NCBI RefSeq assembly: GCF_037975245.1
Contig: NC_092569.1
Location: forward strand, 9,781,001 to 9,845,000
DNA: 64,000 nucleotides
DNA from: Apostichopus japonicus
Taxonomy: Eukaryota > Echinodermata > Holothuroidea > Aspidochirotida > Stichopodidae
Direction: 5' to 3'
The notes beneath the pieces are model-generated. The model did no database searches and had not been told where the DNA came from. It was given only the letters and a program-made list of their open reading frames with translations. This document shows positions 11,685 to 24,354 of this stretch, piece by piece. Both the position numbers and the translations under genes were made by a program. Position 1 is the stretch's first letter. Each line of letters starts with the position of its first letter.

Positions 11685-14194
11685 TAGTAGAGGAACCTGT
11701 CATGCAAATTTATTGCCAGTACAGTAGTCGAAGGATCTGTGATACACCATCATGACTTTAGAGAAGTTCCACAGGAAATCACTGTACGAGTGGTCGGTTA
11801 CTTGGTTGACACCTCGGTTACGTTATGGAGCATCTTTAACGACAAACAATTCATGTAAGCAGTGAATCAATCTCGGCCATAGGTATATTGTCAATTATTT
11901 TTGAAGAAGAAAGATCGCTGCTGCGATGAAGTGACCTTACGTTCTTTGCTTTAATCTATTCAGTCCAGGTCTTATTTACAAATAGCTTCCACTGACCCTA
12001 ACTTGATGATTACAATTCTAGGTGATGCTCACCGATGCTATTCCTTTGAAGATCTTTAATGTCATATCTTTTTGCAGAGTCTTGTTGTCGCCATCAAACA
12101 GCGAGTATACTAACAAAAGTTCACACTTGGCTTAATTAGTTTGGAATTGATAGTCAAGCATAAGTTTAAATGAATCAACTTTCAGTGGTATGTTTACACA
12201 ACTGGGCTCCTTAGACCACAATTTTAATGGTCACCTGTTCGTCGTGGTACAAACTAATATCTAATGAGCTTGAGTTTCTGGTCTGGGAGTTTGCTAGCCT
12301 TTGAGGATGTTTATCCTGTGTAATGGTAACTAATTGCCCCAGAGAGGCCCAAAGGACCCCCCAATTAAATATTCTTATACCAACTGCATCATATAAATAT
12401 GAAAATGATTGATGGCTTGTCAGCCATCATTCGTACATTACCATAGAACAGTTGATATCCTGTAGTGATAGGGAAGTGCGTACTTTTGGGACCTGCAGTG
12501 CTTTTGTTGAGGTGTCAATTTAAACACATCTTCAGGCACTCTAATACTTGATAATAGTGAAAATATCAACAATTTTTGTCATCCTTTTCAGGTTGTAAAA
12601 TATCATACCTAGCCTGTGCATGCAACTTTATGTGCAGATGTGTGCTTTATCTTTGTAACCATGTACTTTGACCAGATTTGATGTGTTTATGAAACTGTCG
12701 TAATGCAAGGCACATATTCTGCATGTAATATGTGAGCGCGAAATAAATTGCTTAAAAGTAACTTAACATGTCTTATGACTATGATAGATGTAAACTTAAA
12801 TCATGATTTAATAATTGAAAATATCAGTTATTTTTTAGACCAACCATGAACACTTTGACTACGCCTTCATTGATATCACACTACATGTATATTTGGTCTT
12901 GTCTACAGTGCTGTGGATATAATAATAAGGATGAAAATAGTTATTACAGTTAATTCTCAAACTAGTTTTTCAACCTCTTGCAAGTATCCATCTATTGATA
13001 AGGAATGACTTGTTACCTCAGTACCTTGCAGTATGTTAGTTGACAAGAGCAAATCTATATGTTTTGAAACTTTACATATTTATACTGTAAAACTTGAAAT
13101 ATAAATAAAAAAAAGTTTCCTCCTATTTTCTCTATTCACTCTTTAATTTGAGTATTGCATGTTAGGTTTGGTCAAACCTGTTGCCTAACATGCGAAAGAG
13201 CTGGTGCAAGGGGAGACTGTTTACAGTTGCAAAATGGAACCATAGCAACCACTCTCTGTAGTATTTGATGATTAGAAATATTTGTTTCAATACCAAGACT
13301 CAAGGATACACAGATGGGAGAGCAAGTTAAGCCTGTTGAATATTCATCATGGTGTGAAGTCATATGGCATTTAATGATGTTAAAGTGTTGCAACTCTTGA
13401 GAAATGTTTGAGAAGGAAGTTAGGCATTCAAGTACCTGGATTGATTTATAAGCCCTTCCGACTGGAGACGACGAACACAACGACGACCACGGGAATGAGT
13501 CTCGAGCCAAAGCTGCTCAAACTTCCGGGGAGCCTTAATTCACTCGGGTGTTGTAAATATCTGGCGTGTCATCCTCCCCTTTTGTTTTATTGTGGTGCTC
13601 GTCTCCAACAGATGAGTTAGTCTTGCCTGTATATATGTGTGGTATTAATTATCCTGTTTTATGGCAGTTTAAATAGTCGAGTCCCTCGTTAAAATCCTTA
13701 ATATTGAGATATCTTTACTTGTCACCTCCTTCAGAATGCCAGCATCAATTTTTCAGATGCTGATGTCACTGGAGGGTTGTCTGCTCTGACTTTTAATAGT
13801 CCCCCCCATTTCTAATTTGATATGTGGCTGGGTGTTGCACGGTCTTCATTCTTTAGGGTCATATCTTCCTTCCCTGATAGTGCACATAAAAGATAAGAAT
13901 AATATCTTGTTGCCATGCAAGTGGTAGGAAAGTTGCTGTCTGGTGTTTTGGAGTAACACCATTTCATTGGGGAAGGGGGGAGGGGAGGGGAGGGACCATT
14001 AGTGTAGTTAGTATCATATGCAGTAGATTATGTTAGTGGTCCAGTTATATAGCAACACTGACAAACCCATTTGAGATTAAGAAACATCTCTCTGCAAACA
14101 TTGTAGCTCATCAATGAGTTTTCATTCGCCAATGGCAATTGTGCTTGTTGCCTGCTGTTGGAAAAATGCAGCCTGTGTCTATGTATTATAATGA

Positions 14195-15850
14195 GAGTGC
14201 TGAGCAACCCTTACTATCAGACACTTAGGCTTAGGTAACCTTCATCTACAGCTAGAAGTGTGTATGTGACTTTTAACCTGCTGCCAGTGGTTATGCCAGT
14301 GTTAATGTATATTGTAATGATAGTGCTGAGCAACCCTTACTTTCAGACAAGGCTTAGGTAACCTTCATCTACAGCTAGAAGTGTGTATGTGACTTTTAAC
14401 CTGCTGCCAGTGGTTATGCCAGTGTTAATGTATATTGTAATGATAGTGCTGAGCAACCCTTACTTTCAGACAAGGCTTAGGTAACCTTCATCTACAGCTA
14501 GAAGTGTGTATGTGACTTTTAACCTGCTGCCAGTGGTTATGCCAGTGTTAATGTATATTGTAATGATAGTGCTGAGCAACCCTTACTTTCAGACAAGGCT
14601 TAGGTAACCTTCATCTACAGCTAGAAGTGTGTATGTGACTTTTAACCTGCTGCCAGTGGTTATGCCAGTGTTAATGTATATTGTAATGATAGTGCTGAGC
14701 AACCCTTACTTTCAGACAAGGCTTAGGGTAACCTTCATCTACAGCTAGAAGTGTGTATGTGACTTTTAACCTGCTGCCAGTGGTTATGCCAGTGTTAATG
14801 TATATTGTAATGATAGTGTTGAGCAACCCTTACTTTCAGCCTTGTAAAGCTTCTAAGGTACCCTATATACAGTTGGAAATATGTATGTGACTTTCAACCT
14901 GCTGCCAATTATGCCAGTGTTAATGTATTGTAATGATAGTGCTGAGCAACCTTTACTTTCAGACAAGGCTTAGGGTAACCTTCATCTACAGCTAGAAGTG
15001 TGTATGTGACTTTCAACCTGCTGCCAATTATGCCAGTGTTAATGTATTGTAATGATAGTGCTGAGCAACCCTTACTTTCAGACAAGGCTTAGGGTAACCT
15101 TCATCTACAGCTAGAAGTGTGTATGTGACTTTCAACCTGCTGCCAATTATGCTAGTGTTAATGTATAGTAATTATAGTGCTGAGCAACCCTTACTTTCAG
15201 ACAAGGCTTAGGGTGACCTTCATCTACAGCTAGAAGTGTGTATGTGACTTTCAACCTGCTGCCAAGTATGCCAGTGTTAATGTATTGTAATGATAGTGCT
15301 GAGCAACCCTTACTTTCAGACAAGGCTTAGGTAACCTTCATCTACAGCTAGAAGTGTGTATGTGACTTTCAACCTGCTGCCAATTATGCCAGTGTTAATG
15401 TATTGTAATGATAGTGCTGAGCAACCCTTACTTTCAGACAAGGCTTAGGGTAACCTTCATCTACAGCTAGAAGTGTGTATGTGACTTTCAACCTGCTGCC
15501 AATTATGCCAGTGTTAATGTATTGTAATGATAGTGCTGAGCAACCCTTACTTTCAGACAAGGCTTAGGTAACCTTCATTTACAGCTAGAAGTGTGTATGT
15601 GACTTTCAACCTGCTGCCAATTATGCCAGTGTTAATATATTGTAATGATAGTGCTGAGCAACCCTTACTTTCAGACAAGGCTTAGGTAACCTTCATCTAC
15701 AGCTAGAAGTGTGTATGTGACTTTCAACCTGCTGCCAATTATGCCAGTGTTAATATATTGTAATGATAGTGCTGAGCAACCCTTACTTTCAGACAAGGCT
15801 TAGGTACCCTTCATCTACAGAGCTGGAAGTATGTATGTAACAGTAACCTG
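14195..15850. repeat. 119-123-bp tandem array, about 14 copies in two subfamilies
   Basis: The unit core is GCTGAGCAACCCTTACTTTC, then AGACAAGGCTTAGGTAACC, then CTACAGCTAGAAGTGTGTATG. GCTGAGC starts occur near 14199, 14325, 14448, 14571, 14694, 14941, 15060, 15179, 15298, 15416, 15535, 15653 and 15771 (GTTGAGC near 14817). The left half has a 123-bp unit carrying CTGCCAGTGGTTATGCC. The right half has a 118-119-bp unit carrying CTGCCAATTATGCC. One copy near 14830-14900 is strongly diverged. Confidence 0.95.
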
Positions 15851-16998
15851 CTGCCTTGTAGATTTATAACAGCATCGGAGTAAGTTCTAATGGGGTCATA
15901 TATTCTTCAACGCCTTGACTTGCCAAATATGTGTGGTCTATGGTTTATTCGTATTTAGTTTGATAAATTATCTCTCAATTTTACCGTTAACACTGTCATA
16001 TTTTTCAAAACTCTCGTTCCGATAAGATTGCGTGATGAGGTGAGCATTGGCGGGAACTTCTCTCTTAGTTCATTAGCAACATCAGTTGGGTATCAGCAGC
16101 TTCCACATGAATTGAAATACTTTTTGTATCGATCCCAGTTTGCCTAGATCATACAAGTTATATTTACCTCTAAAATATCATAGACTGTCTCTTCTCTTTG
16201 AATCTTTGCTCCATTTTAGTTATCCTTCCGTGGTTATATTATCTTGAATGCAATCTATTTTATAGGTACCTCATTTGTAAAGAATTAGCATCTGATGGTT
16301 TTCTTATTAGTTTTAACTGAAATCGGTAAATGGAGAAAACCAATACTGTATGTGATTGTTAGAAATGTATAGTTTAACAGCCATGTCTTGTATTTAATTG
16401 TTATTGACCTATTTATTTGTAATATTCATGTGTGTACCCATTGCATCATATGACACAAGTCATCATCCATTCAATGTCATTGCACTTACTGTCCAGGAAA
16501 TTGCAGGAATGTTACTACACTACAGTATCTTTAATATAGAAACATTTCACCAGCTTTTAGGCTGCTAGTGTACCCAGTGGTGATAGATTTTATTTGGAAG
16601 CAGTCAGCAAGGTGACCCATACAATAAGATTTATTTTCACTGCATTTACCAAAGAGAACATTTGATAACTAAAAATTTATTAGGTCAAAGATGCCTTTGA
16701 GAAGTAATTCCCTTGGGTTTCTTACATAATAATGTTGTTTCAGCAAGTACAGTAGCTATGTAGTAGGTAAAACAGCTAATTTTCATAATTTGGTCTCCAG
16801 CTTGCTTGCAGTGATTTTTATCGATGGGATAGTATTTTAATCAGAATATCACTGAATTGACAAACTTTATGATTTTATCACCCTGATCACTGTTGCTATT
16901 TATCCTCACTGCTCTCTTACCTGTCTTTTATGCATATTCGCACTCTCATTTACATAGCCAAGAAGAATTGGTAGTAACATTTTTGCAACTCTCCCCAT

Positions 16999-17017
16999 CC
17001 CCCCCCCCCCCCCCCCC
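16999..17017. repeat. poly-C run, 19 bp
   Basis: An uninterrupted run of 19 C. Similar runs occur at 20754-20769 and 41173-41191. Homopolymers of this length are prone to length variation and sequencing error. Confidence 0.9.
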
Positions 17018-19456
17018 TTGTTGACTACTTCCTTCAGGTTGTAGCCCTCTACCTTCCCAATCTGCCATTCAGGAAGCTTCCAATGCGACTACTATACTGC
17101 CTGTAATTTTCATCTCTTTCATGTGTAATCAGACAATGTGATCTTTACCATTTATTTCAAAATTAACCAATCACACGTCGACGTCTTGATGCAGCATTTG
17201 TCCCAAAGTGACAATGAACATTCCTTCCCAATTGATATAGAAAGCCTTTTGTCACAGAATGAATTTGGATGAAAATATTAAACAGGAACAAATAATTCTG
17301 AATTGTAGAATTTTCCTGGATGATAGTCCAGAAAGAACTTCTGAACCTGAATCAATCAAATATTTCCTTCTTTGTGATTAACTATATATAGATAGGATCG
17401 ACCGGACAGTTCCAAACTGGTCACCTTCAGTAATGCTGTGTTATTACAATCACAACACCCTGTAGTTTATAATATGTCTGTCAAGTCCAAAGATACCCTC
17501 CACTGTTCCTCCTCCATCAGAGAGACCAAGTCCCATGACACCAGTTAATGACCAAATATTAAAACAATATTTTTGCCCGGTTGACCAGAGCGTATTTCAG
17601 TAACAGAGATAATATAAGAAGGCACAGGTATTTAATACAAATTGGACTTAATAGCTTATAATAGAGTGAACCTTTTAAAGCTGAGTGTGGCAACTATTTT
17701 TTTTATTTAAACATTGACAGTCGTGAGGTTTTGATATTATTCAATTTGGGTCTTCCTTGACCTCCGATACGACGTGAATACAATGTGGATCAATAGGTTA
17801 AGTATATATCATACGCTTCAGCGAACGAACGGAGGACATGAGAGGAATGCCGAGAAGGCAATCTGCCCAGCGCAGTACTTTCCCTTGTCATATTTAATTG
17901 TCAAAACCATCATCTATGAACCTTCCGTTGCCAGATGGGCACTGCGAACAATTCATAACCGAGATATTTTACATGTTCCAAAAAAAAAAAAAAAATAGGG
18001 GGGGAAAGTTAGGGCCCCTTAAGACTTGTCTAAATATACCGTAGGTTGTAATGCATTTATGAGTTACGGCCTCGCCAGGTTCATACATATGTTGGTTGAG
18101 AAATCCGGCGTGCATACTTGATGGGAGGGAGAGGGGTATTGAATTTCTTAACGCAGGAGGGGTTGTGGGTGTCTTTAGCGCATCGTTATCATTCGTCGGT
18201 TTGGTTTCGTGTCAATCAGTTCGGTTGTGTGGGTTGGGGTTCTGTTACAATGTGGGCCGAGAGACGTGCCCTAGAACTGTTGCCTTTTTTTTTTAGTTTG
18301 TCATATTCTCTTTTCAGTATAATGTGTGAAGCTGTAAAAGTGCGTTAACTTCACACGTCGTTAACCTTGCATGCCCCAGACGAGTCTAATGACTTTTCAC
18401 TAGACTCTTGTCTCATCATCAACCAGCTGATTTCCTTGTCTCTTATCTGCTCATAAGTAACAGAAGTCCCCAACTTCATAGCCAACATTCTTAACATTCC
18501 AACCTACCTACAGCATGCTGTGACCAGAAAGTGTCTTGGGATGAGACATCCTGAAGCGGGGGCAGTTGATTTTCCGAGAGGATGGTTTGGTAGTAGTCGA
18601 GGAATGCCTACCTCTGATAAGGGGAAGAATTAAATATTTGAATGCCCAGAAATGGTTGCAGGATCCAGAAATTGGGTTCTAACGACGATCGAAGCAATTT
18701 ATGCAATAATTTGCTTCTTTCCGACCCAGCTTTGTCATTTTCACCCTTCATCAAATCCAACGAGGATCAAGGTGTCCTGAAGTATCTCTCGTGAATATCT
18801 CTGAAGACAAACCTTGATTTCCCTTTTGAGAGTTTAATGTTTGGTCTGTATCTATTCTGAAAGTCTGCTTATAATACTGTATGTTACAGAATAGAAATGT
18901 TGATGATACGAACCATCCATTCATCCATCCGTACAAAGTAGTAATTTATAAAATACTACGCACAAATCCAGCAACAGGTTTTAAAGAGAAGGTATTTAAC
19001 ATCCTCCTCCATGTAGATGTAGGCTGGTAGAATTCATCAGAGTCAGTGGTTTGATCCTGATTGCTTTAAACAGTAGAACCAATTCAACCCTGACAACGAC
19101 TCCCCGCATACGGTTGACACATATTATGTACAGTAGCTATACGAGGATCAAAATGGTGTGAGGTTTGTAGACAGCACTAGTAAATGTGTTCACGGCGATA
19201 AGGCTTGGGATGTGATTACAGGATTATCACAATATTTTGATGACGGCTGCAACGTGTCAGGTAGTCCCTCATTTCGTTTGCATTTAACCTACAGTAAGGG
19301 AACAGCAGATTTGAACTACATACCGTACATTCAACATGCTTCAATTAATGTGTGTTGCTACACAGTATTTAACTTTGTGCTCCATGCTTTTACTGTATCA
19401 TGCAGCTTACTGAAGTAGGAAAGTCTGCAAGTTAGAAAGTGATCTTTCTCACTCTA

Positions 19457-19790
19457 CAGTGGTTTCTGATACTAATTGTATAGTAAATAATCACCCAGAC
19501 AATGAATTTTTCCCAAAAGCAAACAAATTTGGCCATTGTAGCAGAGATCAAGCAAATTAAAAAATTCAAACCAAAGCAAAAGTATTCCATTCTCTGTTAT
19601 TGGTTTGGTCAAGATGAACGCATGCGTCCAATTAATGTTTTCCTCTCGGCCAAAATAATAGCAAAGACTGGGATACCTCTGATTTTGTTTGAATTTTTCA
19701 ATCACTCTATCTCCAGAAATAATCCAAAATTTTGGCAAAAATTTATGTATCGTAGTAATACTATACACACAATTGTTAGACTGTCAAGTT
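19457..19790. repeat. imperfect foldback (inverted repeat), about 165-bp arms
   Basis: The left half aligns with the reverse complement of the right half. For example TTAAAAAATTCAAACCAAAG (about 19558) corresponds to TTGAAAAATTCAAACAAAAT read on the minus strand, and CTCTGTTATTGGTTTGGTC to CTTTGCTATTATTTTGGCC. Because of this, the open frames on the two strands (19502-19801 plus, 19472-19768 minus) encode look-alike peptides sharing the pattern L-C-Y-x-F-G and x-F-E-F-F-N. The symmetry centre is near ACGCATGCGT at 19618-19627. The arms look roughly 70 percent identical by eye, with a small insertion (ACATTAATTGG on the minus strand) in the right arm. It fits an old foldback MITE or a long hairpin, not a protein gene. 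Confidence 0.8.
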
Positions 19791-20399
19791 TGATTGCGTA
19801 ATGGGGCTTTAAAGCTTGTACAGACTTGTTTTGACATTCCAAACAATCTATAGATATGAAATGCGCATATATTAATTACAAAGATGTATAGTTATTTAAT
19901 TTCATAGGATTCAATACCAGTTCTTATGTCTTGGCATTATTAGGTTTTGGACAGTTTTTTGGGCTCACCCTTAGATTTAAATAAACTGGCTGTGCCTCTC
20001 TATAGTGTGTGTACCATGCAGGGACTCACTGTCTCAAAGCCTAAAGCCTGGACGTAAACCACCTGTAAAAGCATTCCAATAAATTCAAATTTACTACTGT
20101 CTTATTTTCATCTAAGGTTTCAAAGCATGCAAATTATTAAAATATGCTATTAAAACTGTCATTCCCATTGCAAGTGTGTAACTATTTCCAAACATTTTGT
20201 ATCTTCATAGATTCTTATAGATATACATACAGTACAGTACAGTTCAGTACAGAGACACAAAGTTTGACCAGTAACGTTGGTATCAATTAGATTGTCCATT
20301 GTGGTCAGAGTTGGAAATACTAGGACCATTTTAAGAAACGTACTATTGGACCAATGCAGGTCCTAGCTGTAAAGTTTCAATATGACCTGCGTAGTAAGC

Positions 20400-20490
20400 C
20401 TTGCAAATAGGGGTTGTTTGTTGGGGTGGGAGGGGTTAAGGGGATAAAGGTAGGGAAAAGAGGAAAAGGGATAGGGGGTGTACAGTTGAG
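20400..20490 (-). other. G-rich stretch
   Basis: Repeated GGGG runs (GGGGTGGGAGGGG, AAGGGGATAAAGGTAGGG) interspersed with A-rich spacers. The minus-strand frame 20363-20566 is a by-product. No gene signal is visible. Confidence 0.4.
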
Positions 20491-21448
20491 GATGTGTTGT
20501 TCTCAATTTCTTAAAGGGGCAATTTAGTAGGTAAATCAGTTTGTGTTTGCTATCCTTGGTCAGCATAAATTTATCTTTGTTTGACTACCACAACCCAATT
20601 GACCAATATTCCAAAATGTTACTCAAAACTTACTTCAATTTTGGGTAATATCTACAGTGTGTACATGAATTACAAAAAGGGTTAGTGTAAGCAGAGCATT
20701 TAGTTAGCACATGTATACTATGTATAATACCAAGAATCTATTAAATAAATGTCACCCCCCCCCCCCCCAGCCAACCCACTCACCCAGATTAACACCAGTG
20801 AAGGACGCAAACTACCAACTCACTTGTAACATAAACATTCTGGAAATCTCTGCCTAACTATAAAAAAAAGAAATGGAATATCTTACAAATGGAATCCGCC
20901 TGGATAGCCCACATACTGTAGGTATCACTGCTGCATGCAGGAAATGTAGTAATGGGTCACTCAATATCTAGAGAACATAGATTGGTGAATGTTATTTACC
21001 ATTCAGAAATCTATGGCACATAGCCTTCATACTTGGCAAGACTTCCCTGTGCTGTATTAATCTTGAAACAGTGGGAAACCTTTCTAATGTTTCATGTTAC
21101 ATTTCTGTACATGTGTAGAAGCTGAGTTAATAATACTTCCTTCACCTGTCCTAGCAGTGAAATCCACAAAGTTCACTCAAAGGTTACCTGTTTTTACCTT
21201 ATGGGTGCTACTGTAGGTGCACATACTGTACTCAAGTCTATGTACACAGTGTGTTAATGTATCAATAGGCCACAGTTTGGAGAAATTACTTGTTGGTCTT
21301 TTTACAACCTGGTTCTGTAAATAACATAATAAAGATTGATAGCTTTAAGAGATTAATGCCATTTGAAGAAACTTTTTTTTATAGAAGAAAAGTCTTATAG
21401 TCTCACATTCATGTGCCAAAGATACTGCAGACCTGTTAACAGTAAATT

Positions 21449-22754
21449 TGTACCCAGTAGACTTGTACCCAGTAGACTTGAACCCAGTAGACCTTTACCC
21501 AGCAGACTTGTACCAAGCAGACTTGTAACCAGCATACTTGTACCCAGTAGACTTGTACCCAGTAGACTTGTACCCAGTAGACTTGTACCCATTAGACTTG
21601 TACCCAGTAGACTTTTACCCAGTAGACTTGTACCCAGTAGACTTGTAACCCGCAGACTTGTACCCAGTAGACTTGAACACAGTAGACTTGTACCCAGTAT
21701 ACTTGTACCCAGCATACTTGTACCCAGCAGACTTTTACCCAGTAGACTTGTACCCAGTAGACTTGTACCCAGTAGACTTGTACCCATTAGACTTGTACCC
21801 AGTAGACTTGAACCCAGTAGACTTGTACCCAGTAGACTTGAACCCAGTAGACTTGAACCCAGTAGACTTGTACCCAGTAGACTTGTACCCAGTAGACTTG
21901 TACCCAGTAGACTTGAACCCAGTAGACTTGAACCCAGTAGACTTGTACCCGCAGACTTGTACCCAGCAGACTTGTACCCAGTAGACTTGTTACCAGCAGA
22001 CTTGTACCCAGTAGACTTGTACCCAGCAGACTTGTACCCAGTAGACTTGAACACAGTAGACTTGTATCCAGTAGACTTGTACCCAGCAGACTTTTACCCA
22101 TTAGACTTGTACCCAGCAGACTTGTACCCAGCAGACTTGTACCCAGTAGACTTGTACCCAGTAGACTTGTACCCAGTAGACTTTGCCCAGTAGACTTGTA
22201 CCCAGCAGACTTGTACCCAGTAGACTTTTACCCAGTAGACTTGTACCCAGTAGACTTGTACCCAGCAGACTTGTACCTAGCAGACTTGTACCCAGTAGAA
22301 TAGTACCCATTAGACTTGTACCCAATAGACTTGTAACCGGTAGACTTGTACCCGGTAGACTTGAACCCGGTAGACTTTTACCCAGCAGACTTGTACCCAG
22401 CAGACTTGAACACAATAGACTTGTACCCAGTAGACTTGTACCCGCGGACTTGTACCTAGTAGACTTGTACCCAGTAGACTTGTACCCAGTAGACTTGTAC
22501 CCAGTAGACTTGTACCCAGCAGACTTGTACCCAGCAGACTTTACCCGGCAGACTTATACCCAGTAGACTTGTATCCAGCAGACTTGTAACCAGCAGACTA
22601 TTACCCGGTAGACTTGTACCCATAGACCTGTACCCAGTAGACTTGTACCCAGCAGACTTGTAACCAGTGCAGACTATTACCCAGTAGACCTGTTACCAGT
22701 AGACCTGTACCCAGTAGACTTGTACCCAGCAGACTTGTACCCAGTAGACTTTTA
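21449..22754. repeat. 15-bp minisatellite, about 87 copies (1.3 kb)
   Basis: Head-to-tail copies of TACCCAGTAGACTTG, with common variants CAGCAG for CAGTAG, TTGAA for TTGTA and TTTTA for TTGTA. The unit is five codons long, so several frames on both strands stay open and give apparent proteins: V-P-S-R-L or Y-P-V-D-L on plus and T-S-L-L-G on minus. The longest (21363-22193) starts only at TTG and lies wholly inside the mib1 intron. I treat all of these as repeat artefacts. Occasional 14- or 16-bp copies (for example near 21950, 22185 and 22443) shift the frame. Confidence 0.97.
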
Positions 22755-23689
22755 TTTATTCCTGTACTACTCATGACAATGTCCCAATTATTACTGCAAA
22801 AAATCCACTGTAAGATGGAGTACAATTGAGGACAGGTATAACTATATGTTGGATCATGAATACCGGTATGGACTTACTGTAAGTTACTTCAAAATCTGCT
22901 GCATGGACTGTATGTACCCTGAATTTGTGTTCATTTACTATTTGGTCGTTGATATAGAATTGACCGTAAATAATAATAATAATATTTGAGTTATGAATAA
23001 CTTCCTTTATAGCTTCCTTTTTGTATCCATGGAGATAAAACATAAAAGTCTTGCCTTTTGGCTCTAAAAGCTGGGGAAGGCAAAAGATGGCTAATTATAT
23101 ACCTCTTGGTACCCAGAATGATAAATTTTGCGGATGGTTGTGGATACCACCCAGTAAAGTCACGGCAGGGGAAATCATACATGTTCTATGGCCGAACACC
23201 ACCCACCGATGATAATTAAACTGTTGAAAATGAAGCCATGAGACAAATGCTATGCATCATAAATATGTGAAGGACATCAGCTAATTGCTGCCTGGCTTGA
23301 GTTTATGGACAGTTTTATCCTTAGCTTTATTGTTGCTCATCATAATTTGCCTTTCTCCCTGTCATTCTGTGTCTTAAAGAGATTGGCCCGTGGACAGATT
23401 TAACCACCATTTCAGTCCTTATAAATTTTAGAGCTGGAATTCTTTGAATCATTTCAACATTCTATGAATGAAGTGTTTCTACTGCTATATTTATCAATTA
23501 AGACAAATGAAGAAAGAATAAGTAATTATGTAACAATAGAAAAGAATGTACAGTCTTCATTTCAGCTGTCATTTTTACAGGACATTTCATGCAAGTAAAA
23601 CTGATTTCTTATTTGATATTATAAATGTAGCCAGTGGCATGTATACTCCACCTGATTTTTGTATATATTAGTCCTGTATAAATGCTCAA

Positions 23690-23790
23690 TACATTTTGTA
23701 ATTACTACAACTGACCATCTGGTTTAAGCGCTATGAGAATTATTTCATAGTTTGTTTGGAGCTATATAAAAATTATGTATTATTATTATC
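23690..23790 (+). mobile_element. SINE 3' end fragment
   Basis: Contains TTTAAGCGCTATGAGAA, then GGAGCTATATAAAAATTATG, and ends in a TATTATTATTATC tail. The paired GCGCTAT and GCTATATAAA blocks plus the (ATT)n tail match the 3' end of many invertebrate tRNA-derived SINEs. The same end appears, reversed, at 29139 and 55240. No tRNA-like head is seen upstream, so this is a 5'-truncated copy, 200 bp before exon C. Confidence 0.6.
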
Positions 23791-23996
23791 TTAGAAAGGA
23801 GTAGACAGTAATGTCTGTCACTTTGTGGTATTTCAAAACTATTGAACATTTATCGAGATGTCATGTTTTAACTTTGATCAATGTAAATTTCTGAGATCTT
23901 TCTCGTAGACACGTTTTCTTCCACATTAACTACATTTAATTATTAAATGGCATTATCTCGATATCAGTCATTTCTAGAGGTTTTTTTTCCATTTAG

Positions 23997-24148
23997 GACT
24001 CGGAAGGAGATACCCCTTTGCACGATGCGATCAGTAAGAAGAGGGACGATATCTTATCGCTTCTACTGGACAACAATGCTGATATATGTGTCACCAACAA
24101 CAACGGGTTCAACGCACTTCATCACGCTGCTCTGAGAGGAAATCCCAG
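23997..24148 (+). CDS. mib1: mib1 exon C: ankyrin-repeat segment of Mind bomb 1
   Basis: A 152-bp exon: 50 codons plus two bases (phase 2 at its 3' end). It begins [19 protein letters not shown], continues [11 protein letters not shown], and ends [17 protein letters not shown] plus AG, so a serine or arginine codon is split across the next junction. Exon B's final H-P-S-L-Q joins directly to D-S-E-G-D, as in known MIB1 proteins, which confirms the order of exons and the 19-kb intron. The acceptor AG is at 23995-23996 and the donor AG|GTAAGT (GT at 24149) is consensus. Unspliced reading gives AGG then TAA at once. The exon is GC-richer than the flanking intron and its reading frame carries the whole similarity. 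The next expected exon, beginning with residues like A-M-R-V-L-L, was not found downstream. Confidence 0.95.
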
Positions 24149-24354
24149 GTAAGTGAGTTTGCTCCTCCTGCGTATGGTCAGAGATTCGTAGAGTCTCTCT
24201 CGGTGTGGATTGACCGGTGTGTGTAGGTTTTCGTTACAAGCACCACAAATTCCTCTGTTTCACCCCAGCTGGACTTACTGTAGTTGTAGTAGGGACCAGT
24301 GTATGCCCTAACAAAGGAGTGATCATTACCATTTGGGGAACAGGTGGTGGGGCA

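Larger units (their letters stand above)
4982..23996 (+). other. mib1: mib1 intron between exons B and C (19.0 kb)
   Basis: Runs from GTAAGG to a strong acceptor with an 8-T run (TTTTTTTTCCATTTAG). It holds five tandem arrays or foldbacks, one hAT-like element and one SINE tail, each listed separately. Between them I see no recognisable gene at 5.06-8.76, 9.43-10.56, 11.70-14.19, 15.86-19.45, 19.80-21.44 or 22.76-23.69 kb. A degenerate duplication links about 5700-5860 with 6060-6230 (shared core: TAGATGGACAC followed by ATAACATCA or ATGACATCA). Short open frames such as the 112-residue minus-strand frame at 13172-13510 show no domain that I know. Confidence 0.85.

Noticed and set aside
13172-13510. 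112-residue minus-strand open frame
   Set aside because: No recognisable motif, no splice or start context, and ordinary composition. Probably chance.
19472-19801. Two overlapping genes on opposite strands (98 and 99 residues)
   Set aside because: Their similarity to each other is a consequence of an inverted repeat. Neither has a known domain.
21363-22193. 276-residue P-S-R-L-V repeat protein
   Set aside because: It starts at TTG, lies within a 15-bp minisatellite in an intron, and equally long frames occur on the other strand. It is a repeat artefact.
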